DNA of 64,000 nucleotides from Actinomycetaceae bacterium. GTDB lineage: Bacteria > Actinomycetota > Actinomycetes > Actinomycetales > Actinomycetaceae. Positions 23,261 through 30,170 of this stretch are shown one piece after another. The notes under the pieces were generated by a model that worked only from the letters and a program-made list of their open reading frames with translations, had not been told where the DNA came from and did no database searches. Numbering within the stretch: position 1 is the first letter of the stretch; the number at the start of each line of letters is the position of its first letter. The stretch lies in the NCBI GenBank assembly GCA_030532405.1, contig JAUNLF010000006.1, positions 1 through 64,000 on the forward strand, read 5' to 3'. A program made the position numbers and the translations under genes.

Positions 23261-24423
23261 CCTGCAACACTCCTACCCAGCGCCTCAACCCGCGCCAAAG
23301 TAAGCTTCATTTGCTCCACGCGCGAAACGTTTGGATAAGCCGTAGCCACGTCTTCCCAAGCCTGCGCCCACACCGGGTCTACCTCTGACACCACCTCGGC
23401 AGCTATCTCCTCGCTAATACGCTGCCGATCGCTAACAACATCCGCCCACAGGCGAGTCTCTGAAGCTGCAGCTCGCACTCGCGAAGGTGCCAGTTCCGGA
23501 GCAACATTCACGTCAAGCCTATGCGCTACAAGCGACGACAAGCGCCTAACCTTGTCCGGCAAGGGCTGATCCATCGCAAGGCGAATCGCCTCCGTACTCC
23601 ACCCGGCCTCAATACGCTCACGCAACAGCGCCACCACACGCACAGCGCCCTGCAGGTCTAAACCTTGCAACTGTTGCGGCAAACAAGCCGCTAACAGCCT
23701 CAAGTCCTCATCATCGAGGCGAACGCCGGGCACATCGACATTCCTTCCCGTAGCAAAGTTCCCAGAATCGCCTTGCCCCGCCTCACTCGGATTACCGGTG
23801 GAAGCTGAGTAATCATCACTTGAAACACTTCCCGACCCGACCGAACCAACTCGCGGCGCCACCGCGTCGCGAGACTCTTCAGCGCGAACACGTCTACGCA
23901 CAGGTCTGGTCTGGTCTGGTTGGGGGTTTAATTGGGGGTTATATGTACATATGGGTGCAGGTAGTTGCATGTGTGGACTACGTGATTTTGCATGTGTGGA
24001 ACCCTCACCATCCTCACATGTGCAAGATTTGCATGTGTGGCCGCAACCGCTACATTCCGCGGAAAAGTCCACATGTGCAAGATTTGCATGTGTGGACTTA
24101 ACGTCACCCACTACCTCCAAATGCAAAACATAAGTCGTGCCAGAACGGTGCTTATGAGCCGGCTTGCCAGCACACAAGCCGTCACGATCTTGACACCACG
24201 TATAGCGGGGCCTACGCGAAATAAGACCCAACTCATCCAAAGACTTTAAATGCGTCGCCACGCTACGAAGCGAGCACTCCGCTCGCGCCGCAATCTCCTC
24301 GCGCGAACGCCACGTCTCGTCCTCGTCATTAGCAAACTCGGCCAACGCTAGCAGCACTAGCTTCTCGCCCTGCGAAAGACCCCTAATCCGGTCAAACGCC
24401 CACGAAACAGCCCTGAAACTCAT
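23257..24423 (-). CDS. Rep-like winged-helix protein containing iterons
   Basis: Probable replication initiator of the element. The 388-residue product starts with a winged helix-turn-helix (about 5-75: SWAFDRIRGLSQGEKLVLLALAEFAND, in part). Then comes a Cys/His-rich stretch (CSGCGHTCKSCTCEDG) encoded by the repeat array at 23965-24097, a disordered linker, and a helical C-terminal domain. ATG 24423 overlaps the stop of the previous gene by 4 nt (ATGA), which favours it over a longer frame from 24474. Replication proteins of theta plasmids often bind iterons near or within their gene. Function is inferred from the winged helix, iterons and operon. Confidence 0.65.
   Translation of the reverse strand: MSFRAVSWAFDRIRGLSQGEKLVLLALAEFANDEDETWRSREEIAARAECSLRSVATHLKSLDELGLISRRPRYTWCQDRDGLCAGKPAHKHRSGTTYVLHLEVVGDVKSTHANLAHVDFSAECSGCGHTCKSCTCEDGEGSTHAKSRSPHMQLPAPICTYNPQLNPQPDQTRPVRRRVRAEESRDAVAPRVGSVGSGSVSSDDYSASTGNPSEAGQGDSGNFATGRNVDVPGVRLDDEDLRLLAACLPQQLQGLDLQGAVRVVALLRERIEAGWSTEAIRLAMDQPLPDKVRRLSSLVAHRLDVNVAPELAPSRVRAAASETRLWADVVSDRQRISEEIAAEVVSEVDPVWAQAWEDVATAYPNVSRVEQMKLTLARVEALGRSVAG
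23965..24097. repeat. Iteron-like repeats inside the rep-like gene
   Basis: TTGCATGTGTGG occurs exactly four times: 23965-23976, 23988-23999, 24029-24040 and 24084-24095. The last two are preceded by an inverted partner ACATGTGCAA (24016-24025, 24071-24080) separated by GAT, forming a 24068-24097 dyad. Spacing of the first two is 23 bp, close to two helical turns. This is a candidate replication origin or autoregulatory site. Confidence 0.75.
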
Positions 24424-24686
24424 TGCTGACCACCTAACAATAAACGGGCTGACCAACAGCCCGAATCTGACCATCTACGCGCCTCAATCAGCCCCGCACG
24501 CTCCAAAGACGACAAGCACGCCTCAACGCCAGAAACGCTCAAACCTGTAACGCCCGCCACCACAGCCGGATCAACACGAACAGCACCCTCGCTGTCCGCC
24601 TTCCACGCAAGACGCAAAAGCACGAGCTTATCGCTCAACCGCCGACACTGGATACGCCAAGCCCACTGAACCGCCTCAGCGCTCAC
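24420..24686 (-). CDS. Small winged-helix protein
   Basis: The 88-residue product is essentially one winged helix (LSDKLVLLRLAWKADSEG..VTGLSVSGVEACLSSLERAGLI, in part), matching the N-terminal domains of the next two genes. GTG 24686 is chosen because it overlaps the end of the excisionase-like gene (GTGAGCGCTGA), giving coupled translation; the frame is open to 24734. It is probably a small DNA-binding copy-control or regulatory factor. Confidence 0.6.
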   Translation of the reverse strand: MSAEAVQWAWRIQCRRLSDKLVLLRLAWKADSEGAVRVDPAVVAGVTGLSVSGVEACLSSLERAGLIEARRWSDSGCWSARLLLGGQQ

Positions 24687-24951
24687 CAGAACCACCGTTA
24701 AGCGAGCCAAAACCCGGCAGCTCCTGATCTTCAACGAGACTTACACTCGAGGCCGATGCCGCGCGATAAACGGGAAGATTCTCTATCACTCCGCGCTCAA
24801 AAAACACACGACGATTCGGAAGGCGAACCGACGGTATCTTCCCGCTACGCGCCCAGCGCAAAATGCTCTGAGCAGACGTGTTAGGCAAAAGACGCGCAGC
24901 CTCATCAGCTGTTAAGAGTTCAGTCTTATCGTTAGTGTCATTAACGCTCAT
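24676..24951 (-). CDS. Excisionase-like helix-turn-helix protein
   Basis: A 91-residue protein with a MerR/excisionase-type HTH (LLTADEAARLLPNTSAQSILRWARSGKIPSVRLPNRRVFFERGVIEN, in part) and a disordered Ser/Gly-rich C-terminus. Such proteins act as recombination directionality factors or as repressors of element promoters. It is first in the leftward operon and is preceded by paired CGTTA..TTAACG dyads that may be its own operators. No integrase lies next to it in this window, so a purely regulatory role is also possible. Confidence 0.75.
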   Translation of the reverse strand: MSVNDTNDKTELLTADEAARLLPNTSAQSILRWARSGKIPSVRLPNRRVFFERGVIENLPVYRAASASSVSLVEDQELPGFGSLNGGSGER

Positions 24952-24983
24952 GCTGTTACAGTAATCCGTTAATTTACTTAACG
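24930..24983. promoter_or_regulatory. Paired operator dyads
   Basis: CGTTAGTGTCATTAACG (24930-24946) and CGTTAATTTACTTAACG (24967-24983) share CGTTA..T.T..TTAACG and are 37 bp apart, flanking the start of the excisionase-like gene. This is typical of an autoregulated divergent promoter. Confidence 0.6.
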
Positions 24984-24996
24984 CAAGTGAATCATC

Positions 24997-25025
24997 TTGA
25001 ACTTAGTGGAACGATTTGATACTGT
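24997..25025 (+). promoter_or_regulatory. Promoter for a leaderless HTH transcript
   Basis: TTGAAC (24997-25002) and TACTGT (25020-25025) are 17 bp apart. The expected start point falls at or next to the ATG at 25032, so the mRNA would be leaderless, in line with the absence of a ribosome binding site. Confidence 0.5.
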
Positions 25026-25031
25026 TTGCAC

Positions 25032-25406
25032 ATGAGCATTGAACGAATTGCGGCAAGCCTAACGCCTGCGCAAGCCACCGGCTTAACCGTCAATCAGATT
25101 ATGTTTTTTCAGGGTGTTACCCGGTCTGAATTGGCTAAGCGGGTAGGACTTTCGCGCCCCTCCATTTCGCTGAAGATTGCCGGAGAGGTTAGCTGGTCGC
25201 TCGAAGACCTCTTGTCTGTAGCGGCGGCACTAGGTGTCGAAGCAGAGCAATTGCTGCCCAAGCGTGATAGCTCTGGCAACTGGATTCCGGCGCCGTTTGT
25301 GCCCGGACATGCAAAAACCCCCGCTTACGCGGGGGTGTCATCGGAGCCACCTGTGGGAATCGAACCCACGACCTATTCATTACGAGTGAATCGCTCTGCC
25401 GACTGA
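25032..25406 (+). CDS. XRE-type HTH protein whose end is encoded by a tRNA gene
   Basis: The 124-residue product has a clear Cro/CI helix-turn-helix (about 18-75: MFFQGVTRSELAKRVGLSRPSISLKIAGE, in part, then SLEDLLSVAAALGVEAEQLL). The last roughly 35 residues (from about KTPAYAGV) are translated from the tRNA-Thr terminator and the complement of the tRNA gene itself; PPVGIEPTTYSLR is the familiar false translation of tRNA complements. The reading frame thus crosses the element/chromosome junction, and the native C-terminus may have been different. It is divergent from the excisionase-like gene and probably a regulator of that operon. Confidence 0.7.
   Translation: MSIERIAASLTPAQATGLTVNQIMFFQGVTRSELAKRVGLSRPSISLKIAGEVSWSLEDLLSVAAALGVEAEQLLPKRDSSGNWIPAPFVPGHAKTPAYAGVSSEPPVGIEPTTYSLRVNRSAD
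25313..25336 (-). terminator. tRNA-Thr terminator
   Basis: Read on the minus strand, ACCCCCGC-gtaa-GCGGGGGT is followed by TTTTT, 8 nt past the tRNA 3' end. It is a typical Rho-independent terminator. Confidence 0.85.
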
Positions 25407-25417
25407 GCTAAGGCGGC
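25345..25417 (-). tRNA. tRNA-Thr (anticodon CGU)
   Basis: The minus strand gives a full cloverleaf of 73 nt. The 7-bp acceptor stem is GCCGCCT/AGGTGGC, the D arm contains AGCTCAGTCGGCAGAGC, the anticodon loop CTCGTAA carries CGT, the T arm is GTGGGTTCGATTCCCAC, and the discriminator is T. CCA is not encoded. It is the boundary between the accessory region and the core chromosome, and tRNA 3' ends are common integration sites; the 3' end faces the element. Confidence 0.95.
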
Positions 25418-25529
25418 GTCACCTACAGCCATCAAGGCTCCAGGCACGAAGTCAACTTTAACCAATTCAGGCGCGCACTATCAAACGCGCCGGCTGTGAT
25501 GTACGCCGAAAAGCCGGTAAAAGACACCT

Positions 25530-27077
25530 TTACGGCAGTTGACAGCTCAAGTCGTCTGCGGGAAGCTCGCCGTCTAACAGGAACTGATCAACCGCGGAAG
25601 TCACGCAGTCACCCGCGGTACGCGAGTAAGCGCAGTGCTTCCACCCATCCACAGTCAGCAAGTGCGCGGACTCCAACTGTCCAGCCAGAGCCTGCGCCCA
25701 CTCATACGGAGTCGCGGGATCGTGCGTCACACCCACAACCAGAATCGGCGGCGCCCCCGCGCCCGACACCGGCTTACGCGTATCCCGCGACTCCACCGGC
25801 CAAGCCTCAATCATCGCCGACGCCAACCCAAACTCGCCGCCCAACAAAGGCAAATCCTGGCGCAACTGCTCCGCGCGAGCAACCCACTCGCCCTCAGACC
25901 CGACCTCCTTATAATCCAACGAATTCACCACATTAAACGCGTCAAACGAATTCGTCGCATACGAACCATCCGGCCTACGATCCGCGTAAAGATCCGCAAT
26001 CTGCAACAACATCGACCCGTCAAACTGCCGCATCGCCTGCGTCAAACCAGTCGACAACAAGTCATACGTGTCCGTGTCATACAACAACGACACCAACGCC
26101 GTCGTCGCCAAAGCCTTCGTGAGCGGCCGATTCGGATCCGACGTTGGAATCGGCCTATCCTCCAACGAATCCAACCAGCCCCGCAAGTCAGCCTTCGCCC
26201 GATCCACATCCACAGGCAACGGAATCCGCCCCGCCCGCGACGCCTCTTCCAACCAGTGCTCCGCGGCAGCCTCAAAACCCTTAGCCTGCCCCTCCGACAC
26301 CGCGTCCACATCGGCCGCCGGATCCATCGCACCATCCAACACGAAACGCCCCACATTCTCCGGGAAATTATCCGCATACAACGCGCCTAAAAACGTTCCA
26401 TACGAAAACCCAAAATAATCGAGGACGTCCCGCCCCAACGCGGCCCGCACAATATCCAAATCCCGCGCCGCGGACATCGAATCCGAATGCTGCGCCATGT
26501 CCGGCGAGCGATCCAAACACTTCTGCCCAAGCTCCGCCGACTCAGCGCGAATACTCTCCACGGTCACCTCCGAAGTGACCGACCGGACCTCATCAATCTC
26601 CGAATCCGACAAGCACTGCACCGGCGCTGACAAGCCAACCCCGCGCGGATCCACCGCCACAATGCCGTAACGCTGCAGCAGATCCTCCGTAAACACGTAA
26701 TCCACCATCGACGGCAACGACGAAATCGCCGACCCGCCCGGCCCACCCGGGTTATACACCAAAGGCGTCACACCCCTAGCGCCCGCGTACTGCACCACCT
26801 GCAAGTCGATCGTCTCACCCTGCGGATCCTCGTAATCCAGCGGAACTTGCACACTACCGCACTCAAACTTACGGTCACGCGCCTTACCGTCCGTCACGTC
26901 AAGCACGCCCTCATTATCCGAACACGACTGCCAATCAATACGCTGATCGTAAAACCCCTGCAACGCGGGTTCAGGCGCCGTGAAAGTCTTCTCAGACTCG
27001 GCAGGATCCGCGCCAGCGCACGCCGCCAGCATGATCGCCACCACCGACCCGGTCGCAGCCAGTTTCAAACGTCGCAT
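25530..27077 (-). CDS. Secreted lipoprotein alpha/beta hydrolase (tripeptidyl aminopeptidase-like)
   Basis: An exported peptidase-type hydrolase. The signal peptide ends in the lipobox LAAC with Cys20 for lipid attachment. The fold shows NPGGPGGS (109-116, oxyanion region), VDPRGVGLS (142-150), nucleophile GFSYGT with Ser225, an acid in GVTHDPATPY, and His in GWKHCAYSR near the end, with a TAP-like C-terminal domain. At 515 residues it matches the SlpD/E-type tripeptidyl aminopeptidases. The start gives an ideal signal peptide. It lies 24 bp after holB on the same strand, so it may be cotranscribed with tmk-holB. Confidence 0.9.
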   Translation of the reverse strand: MRRLKLAATGSVVAIMLAACAGADPAESEKTFTAPEPALQGFYDQRIDWQSCSDNEGVLDVTDGKARDRKFECGSVQVPLDYEDPQGETIDLQVVQYAGARGVTPLVYNPGGPGGSAISSLPSMVDYVFTEDLLQRYGIVAVDPRGVGLSAPVQCLSDSEIDEVRSVTSEVTVESIRAESAELGQKCLDRSPDMAQHSDSMSAARDLDIVRAALGRDVLDYFGFSYGTFLGALYADNFPENVGRFVLDGAMDPAADVDAVSEGQAKGFEAAAEHWLEEASRAGRIPLPVDVDRAKADLRGWLDSLEDRPIPTSDPNRPLTKALATTALVSLLYDTDTYDLLSTGLTQAMRQFDGSMLLQIADLYADRRPDGSYATNSFDAFNVVNSLDYKEVGSEGEWVARAEQLRQDLPLLGGEFGLASAMIEAWPVESRDTRKPVSGAGAPPILVVGVTHDPATPYEWAQALAGQLESAHLLTVDGWKHCAYSRTAGDCVTSAVDQFLLDGELPADDLSCQLP

Positions 27078-27101
27078 TTCGATTCCCTTCGTGACGCGGC
27101 C

Positions 27102-28289
27102 TCACCGGTGCGGGACCAGGGCCGTGAGCATTGCCTCAACAATTAGTAGCGGAGTCGTATTCGTCTGCAACCGGGAGCGCGCCAACTCGACACTCTCAAT
27201 CGCCTCCAACGTCTGCTGCGGCGACGTCATCTGCGCATAATTCTGCACCGCACCGCTCAGGCCCACGTTAATCTCACCGACCTGCGCGCCAAGCTGCCGC
27301 GCCAACACGTCCCGATAAAACGCGAGCAAATCCAGCATCACCCGGTCCAACGCGTCACGCTGCATACGCGTCGCCTGGCGATCCTGATCCTCCTTCAGCC
27401 GCGTAAAATGATGTTTCATATGCGAGGGCGGCGCTTCGCCCTCTTCAATCCCAAGCGTTCGCCGCAGGGCGGACTCGGCCTTCTCGAAGTCCTTCTCCTG
27501 CTGCTTCTTCTCAATCTCCGTCGCCCGCGAAATCAGTTTCCCCGCGTTGAGGACGGCCTCCCCCGTTGAACGCGCGGACAGGGCGAGTTGCATGAGCTCC
27601 TGGTATTCGCGAATCTTACCGTCGTCAGATAGCAGGCCCTTCGCGCGGCCAATATGGGACTGCGCCAGGCGGGCGGCCGCCACCGCGCGTTCGGGAGGCA
27701 CATCAAACTGGCGTTGCAAAAGCTCCGCAACAACCCCCGCGGGCGGAATACGCAGCGACACGTGGCGGCAACGCGAACGAATCGTCGTAATCATGTCCTC
27801 CGGGCTCGGCGCGCAAAGTAGCCAGACAGTACGTTCGGGGGGCTCCTCAATTGCTTTTAGGAGGACGTTCGACGCGCGCTCCATCATGCGGTCCGCGTCT
27901 TCAATCAGGATGACCCGCCACCGGCCGCGCGAAGGCGCCGACTGGGACTGGTACACCAGGTCGCGAACCTCTTCAATCGAGATGATCACCTTCGTGGTGA
28001 CAACATCCGCGACATCGCCGTTACTGCGCGCCAAAGTGGACTTACACCCCGGGCACTGGCCGCACCCAACCGGCTCACCCGTACACTGCAGAGCCGCCGC
28101 AAACGCGCGTGCCGCCGTGGAACGGCCCGACCCCGGCGGCCCGGTAATCAGCCACGAGTGCGTCATCCCCCGCGCGCCATCGCCCTCGGCCCCTTGCGCG
28201 CCCTCCACGATTGCGCGGGCGTGCTGCGCGGCAGCCTGCAAGGTCTGTACAGCCTGCGATTGTCCGACCAGGTCGTCCCAAACGGTCAC
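27102..28289 (-). CDS. holB: DNA polymerase III subunit delta'
   Basis: Part of the clamp-loader complex of the replisome. The AAA+ domain has GPPGSGRST (Walker A, about 50-58), a four-Cys zinc site (CGQCPGC and upstream Cys), IEDADRM (Walker B position), and the IRSRCRH (SRC) motif. The C-terminal half is the helical collar-forming domain. At 395 residues it is normal for actinobacteria. Its start overlaps the tmk stop by 4 nt, the usual tmk-holB arrangement. Confidence 0.92.
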   Translation of the reverse strand: MTVWDDLVGQSQAVQTLQAAAQHARAIVEGAQGAEGDGARGMTHSWLITGPPGSGRSTAARAFAAALQCTGEPVGCGQCPGCKSTLARSNGDVADVVTTKVIISIEEVRDLVYQSQSAPSRGRWRVILIEDADRMMERASNVLLKAIEEPPERTVWLLCAPSPEDMITTIRSRCRHVSLRIPPAGVVAELLQRQFDVPPERAVAAARLAQSHIGRAKGLLSDDGKIREYQELMQLALSARSTGEAVLNAGKLISRATEIEKKQQEKDFEKAESALRRTLGIEEGEAPPSHMKHHFTRLKEDQDRQATRMQRDALDRVMLDLLAFYRDVLARQLGAQVGEINVGLSGAVQNYAQMTSPQQTLEAIESVELARSRLQTNTTPLLIVEAMLTALVPHR

Positions 28290-28945
28290 TTCGAATCGCC
28301 CTCGTGAAGTTTTTGAATAAACGGCGTGAGGGCGGCGCGAATGTCAGCCTGCACGGAATCAATATCCTGCGCGGCGTCAATCACGCGGTAACGGTCCGCG
28401 TACTGGTCGGCGAGCGCATGGTACTGCGCACGCACCAAGTGCTGAAAGGTGGTGGGTTCGCGCTCTAGGCGGTCGGGCTCGCCGGTGCGGCGAGTGTGCG
28501 CAACCTCGGGGTCGAGGTCCAGCAGGATCGTCACGTCAGGCATGAGCGAGTACGTCGCCCAAATGTTAAGGTCGCGGATTTCTTCAACACCAAGGTCGCG
28601 CGCCGCACCCTGGTATGCGATCGACGAGTCCAGGAAACGGTCCTGCAAAACCACTCGCCCCGATTCCAACGCCGGCCGGATCTTCGTGGCCACGTGGTAG
28701 GAGCGTTGCGCGGCGTACAACAGGGCCTCCGTGCGCGGGTCAACATCATCAGGACCGTGGATCACGAGTTCGCGAAGCTGCTCACCCAGCGGCGTACCAC
28801 CCGGCTCGCGAGTCAACACCGGGTTAATCCCCTGCTCCTTAAGCCACTGGTGGGTAAGCCCCACCTGCGTGCTCTTACCGCAAGAATCCCCGCCCTCAAA
28901 CGTGATAAACAAGCCGGGAAAAGTTGTGTCAGCCGCTGAACTCAT
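28286..28945 (-). CDS. tmk: Thymidylate kinase
   Basis: Phosphorylates dTMP to dTDP. It has the P-loop FEGGDSCGKST (residues about 15-25), TREPGGTPLGE, the DRFLDSSIAYQG nucleotide-monophosphate site, and a LID region with RRTGEPDRLE. The usual GAGKS reads SCGKS. The ATG at 28945 gives a 219-residue protein of family length; an in-frame GTG at 28963 is possible, and neither has a strong ribosome binding site. It is first in the tmk-holB-lipoprotein order. Confidence 0.93.
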   Translation of the reverse strand: MSSAADTTFPGLFITFEGGDSCGKSTQVGLTHQWLKEQGINPVLTREPGGTPLGEQLRELVIHGPDDVDPRTEALLYAAQRSYHVATKIRPALESGRVVLQDRFLDSSIAYQGAARDLGVEEIRDLNIWATYSLMPDVTILLDLDPEVAHTRRTGEPDRLEREPTTFQHLVRAQYHALADQYADRYRVIDAAQDIDSVQADIRAALTPFIQKLHEGDSK

Positions 28946-28991
28946 ACGTCTATCTTTACACACCCCGCGGACAGGCAGTCAGTTGGGCCTA

Positions 28992-30107
28992 TCATTCACC
29001 CGGGTAGCGAACGCCCAGTTGGGCGCGGACCTTGTCCATGATTTCCATGACGGCGATAGTGTCGTCCCACGGCATGATTTCAGATTGCGTGAGGCCCGCG
29101 TTCACGCAGCGCGCGACCTCCGCGGCTTCGTATTGGAGGCCGCCTTGGATGTGTCCGTCCCAGGTCCAGGACAGGCCCTCCGCGGGAACGGGCGCGCTGG
29201 GGTCTGAATCGCGGTAAACGTTGATGCGTCCCGGCGTGTAGAACTGGTCGCGAAACTCGATGCGCCCTCCCCGGCACGCAATGTGCGCACTGGTTGGCGT
29301 TGCGGACCGCATATTCGAGGTCGCCGTCGCCAACGCGCCAACGTACGTCATCGCGATGATTTCGTGCTCGTCAATGCCCTCGGGATTTACGAGCCCCACC
29401 GCGTCAATCATCTCCGGATTGCCCAGGATCGACTGGATGAAGCTGATCGGATACACGCCGAGGTCCAGCAGCGCTCCCCCGCCTAACTCCAACTTTTCCA
29501 GGCGCTCAATGCCGTCCAGTTTCTGCCCGTGATCCGCATAAATCGACACGATGTCGCCGAGGGCGCCCGAGCGCAGCACCTCCCGCGCCATCAGCTGATG
29601 CGGCAAGAACCTGGTCCACATCGCCTCCATGGCGAACAGCCCGGCCGCCCGCGCTTCCATGAAAACATCCTGCGCCTGCCGCGCGTTAATAGTGAAAGAT
29701 TTTTCGACGAGGACGGGCTTGCCCGCCCTCAATGCCAATAGTGCGCACTCGTAGTGAGCCGGATGCGGGGTGGCAACGTAGATGGCTTCAACGTCGGGGT
29801 CTGCAACGAGCGCTTCGTAGGACCCGTAGGCCTGCGGAATGCCGAAGCGTTTCGCGAAGCGGGTGGCGCGATCCTGCGTGCGAGACCCCACGGCGACGAT
29901 GTTGCCGGTGGAATACTTCGGAATCTGACCCGCGAACGCAGACGCGATCCCACCCGTGCCCATGATTCCCCACTTCAAAGCGGGCGCACTCATCGGGTCC
30001 GGGATCGTGAATCCCGGCGAGATCTGCAAAACCTCCTGCGGAATATCCACAGTCAAGGGTGAATCGTCCACCCTAATATCCGTGTCTACCGTAGTCGACG
30101 AGTTCAC
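28992..30107 (-). CDS. Gfo/Idh/MocA-family oxidoreductase
   Basis: An NAD(P)-dependent dehydrogenase of sugar or trans-dihydrodiol type. The Rossmann domain starts near residue 42 (KWGIMGTGGIASAFAG) and continues to VEKSFTINARQA, where the Glu-Lys is the usual catalytic lysine motif. The C-terminal alpha/beta domain contains GGGALLDLGVYP. GTG 30107 is chosen because AAGGAGG precedes it, but this adds about 40 non-family residues; ATG 29993 would start right at the Rossmann fold but has no ribosome binding site. Substrate is unknown. Confidence 0.85.
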   Translation of the reverse strand: MNSSTTVDTDIRVDDSPLTVDIPQEVLQISPGFTIPDPMSAPALKWGIMGTGGIASAFAGQIPKYSTGNIVAVGSRTQDRATRFAKRFGIPQAYGSYEALVADPDVEAIYVATPHPAHYECALLALRAGKPVLVEKSFTINARQAQDVFMEARAAGLFAMEAMWTRFLPHQLMAREVLRSGALGDIVSIYADHGQKLDGIERLEKLELGGGALLDLGVYPISFIQSILGNPEMIDAVGLVNPEGIDEHEIIAMTYVGALATATSNMRSATPTSAHIACRGGRIEFRDQFYTPGRINVYRDSDPSAPVPAEGLSWTWDGHIQGGLQYEAAEVARCVNAGLTQSEIMPWDDTIAVMEIMDKVRAQLGVRYPGE

Positions 30108-30170
30108 CTGGGCCTCCTTAAGCACATTTAACATGAGCCTACAACGAAGTGGGCGCCCAAAGAGCGAACA

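Noticed and set aside
23944-24100. Possible CRISPR array
   Set aside because: The repeats are 12 bp, unevenly spaced, partly inverted and inside a coding sequence; spacers are not of even length and no cas gene is near, so iterons fit better.
1-25344. Left-end copy of the tRNA-Thr 3' end (attL) inside the window
   Set aside because: No second copy of the tRNA T-arm/acceptor sequence was seen by eye in 1-25.3 kb, so the other boundary is probably outside the window.
25496-25936. 146-aa plus-strand ORF after tRNA-Thr
   Set aside because: Mostly antisense to the lipoprotein hydrolase, Pro/Thr/Arg-rich shadow frame.
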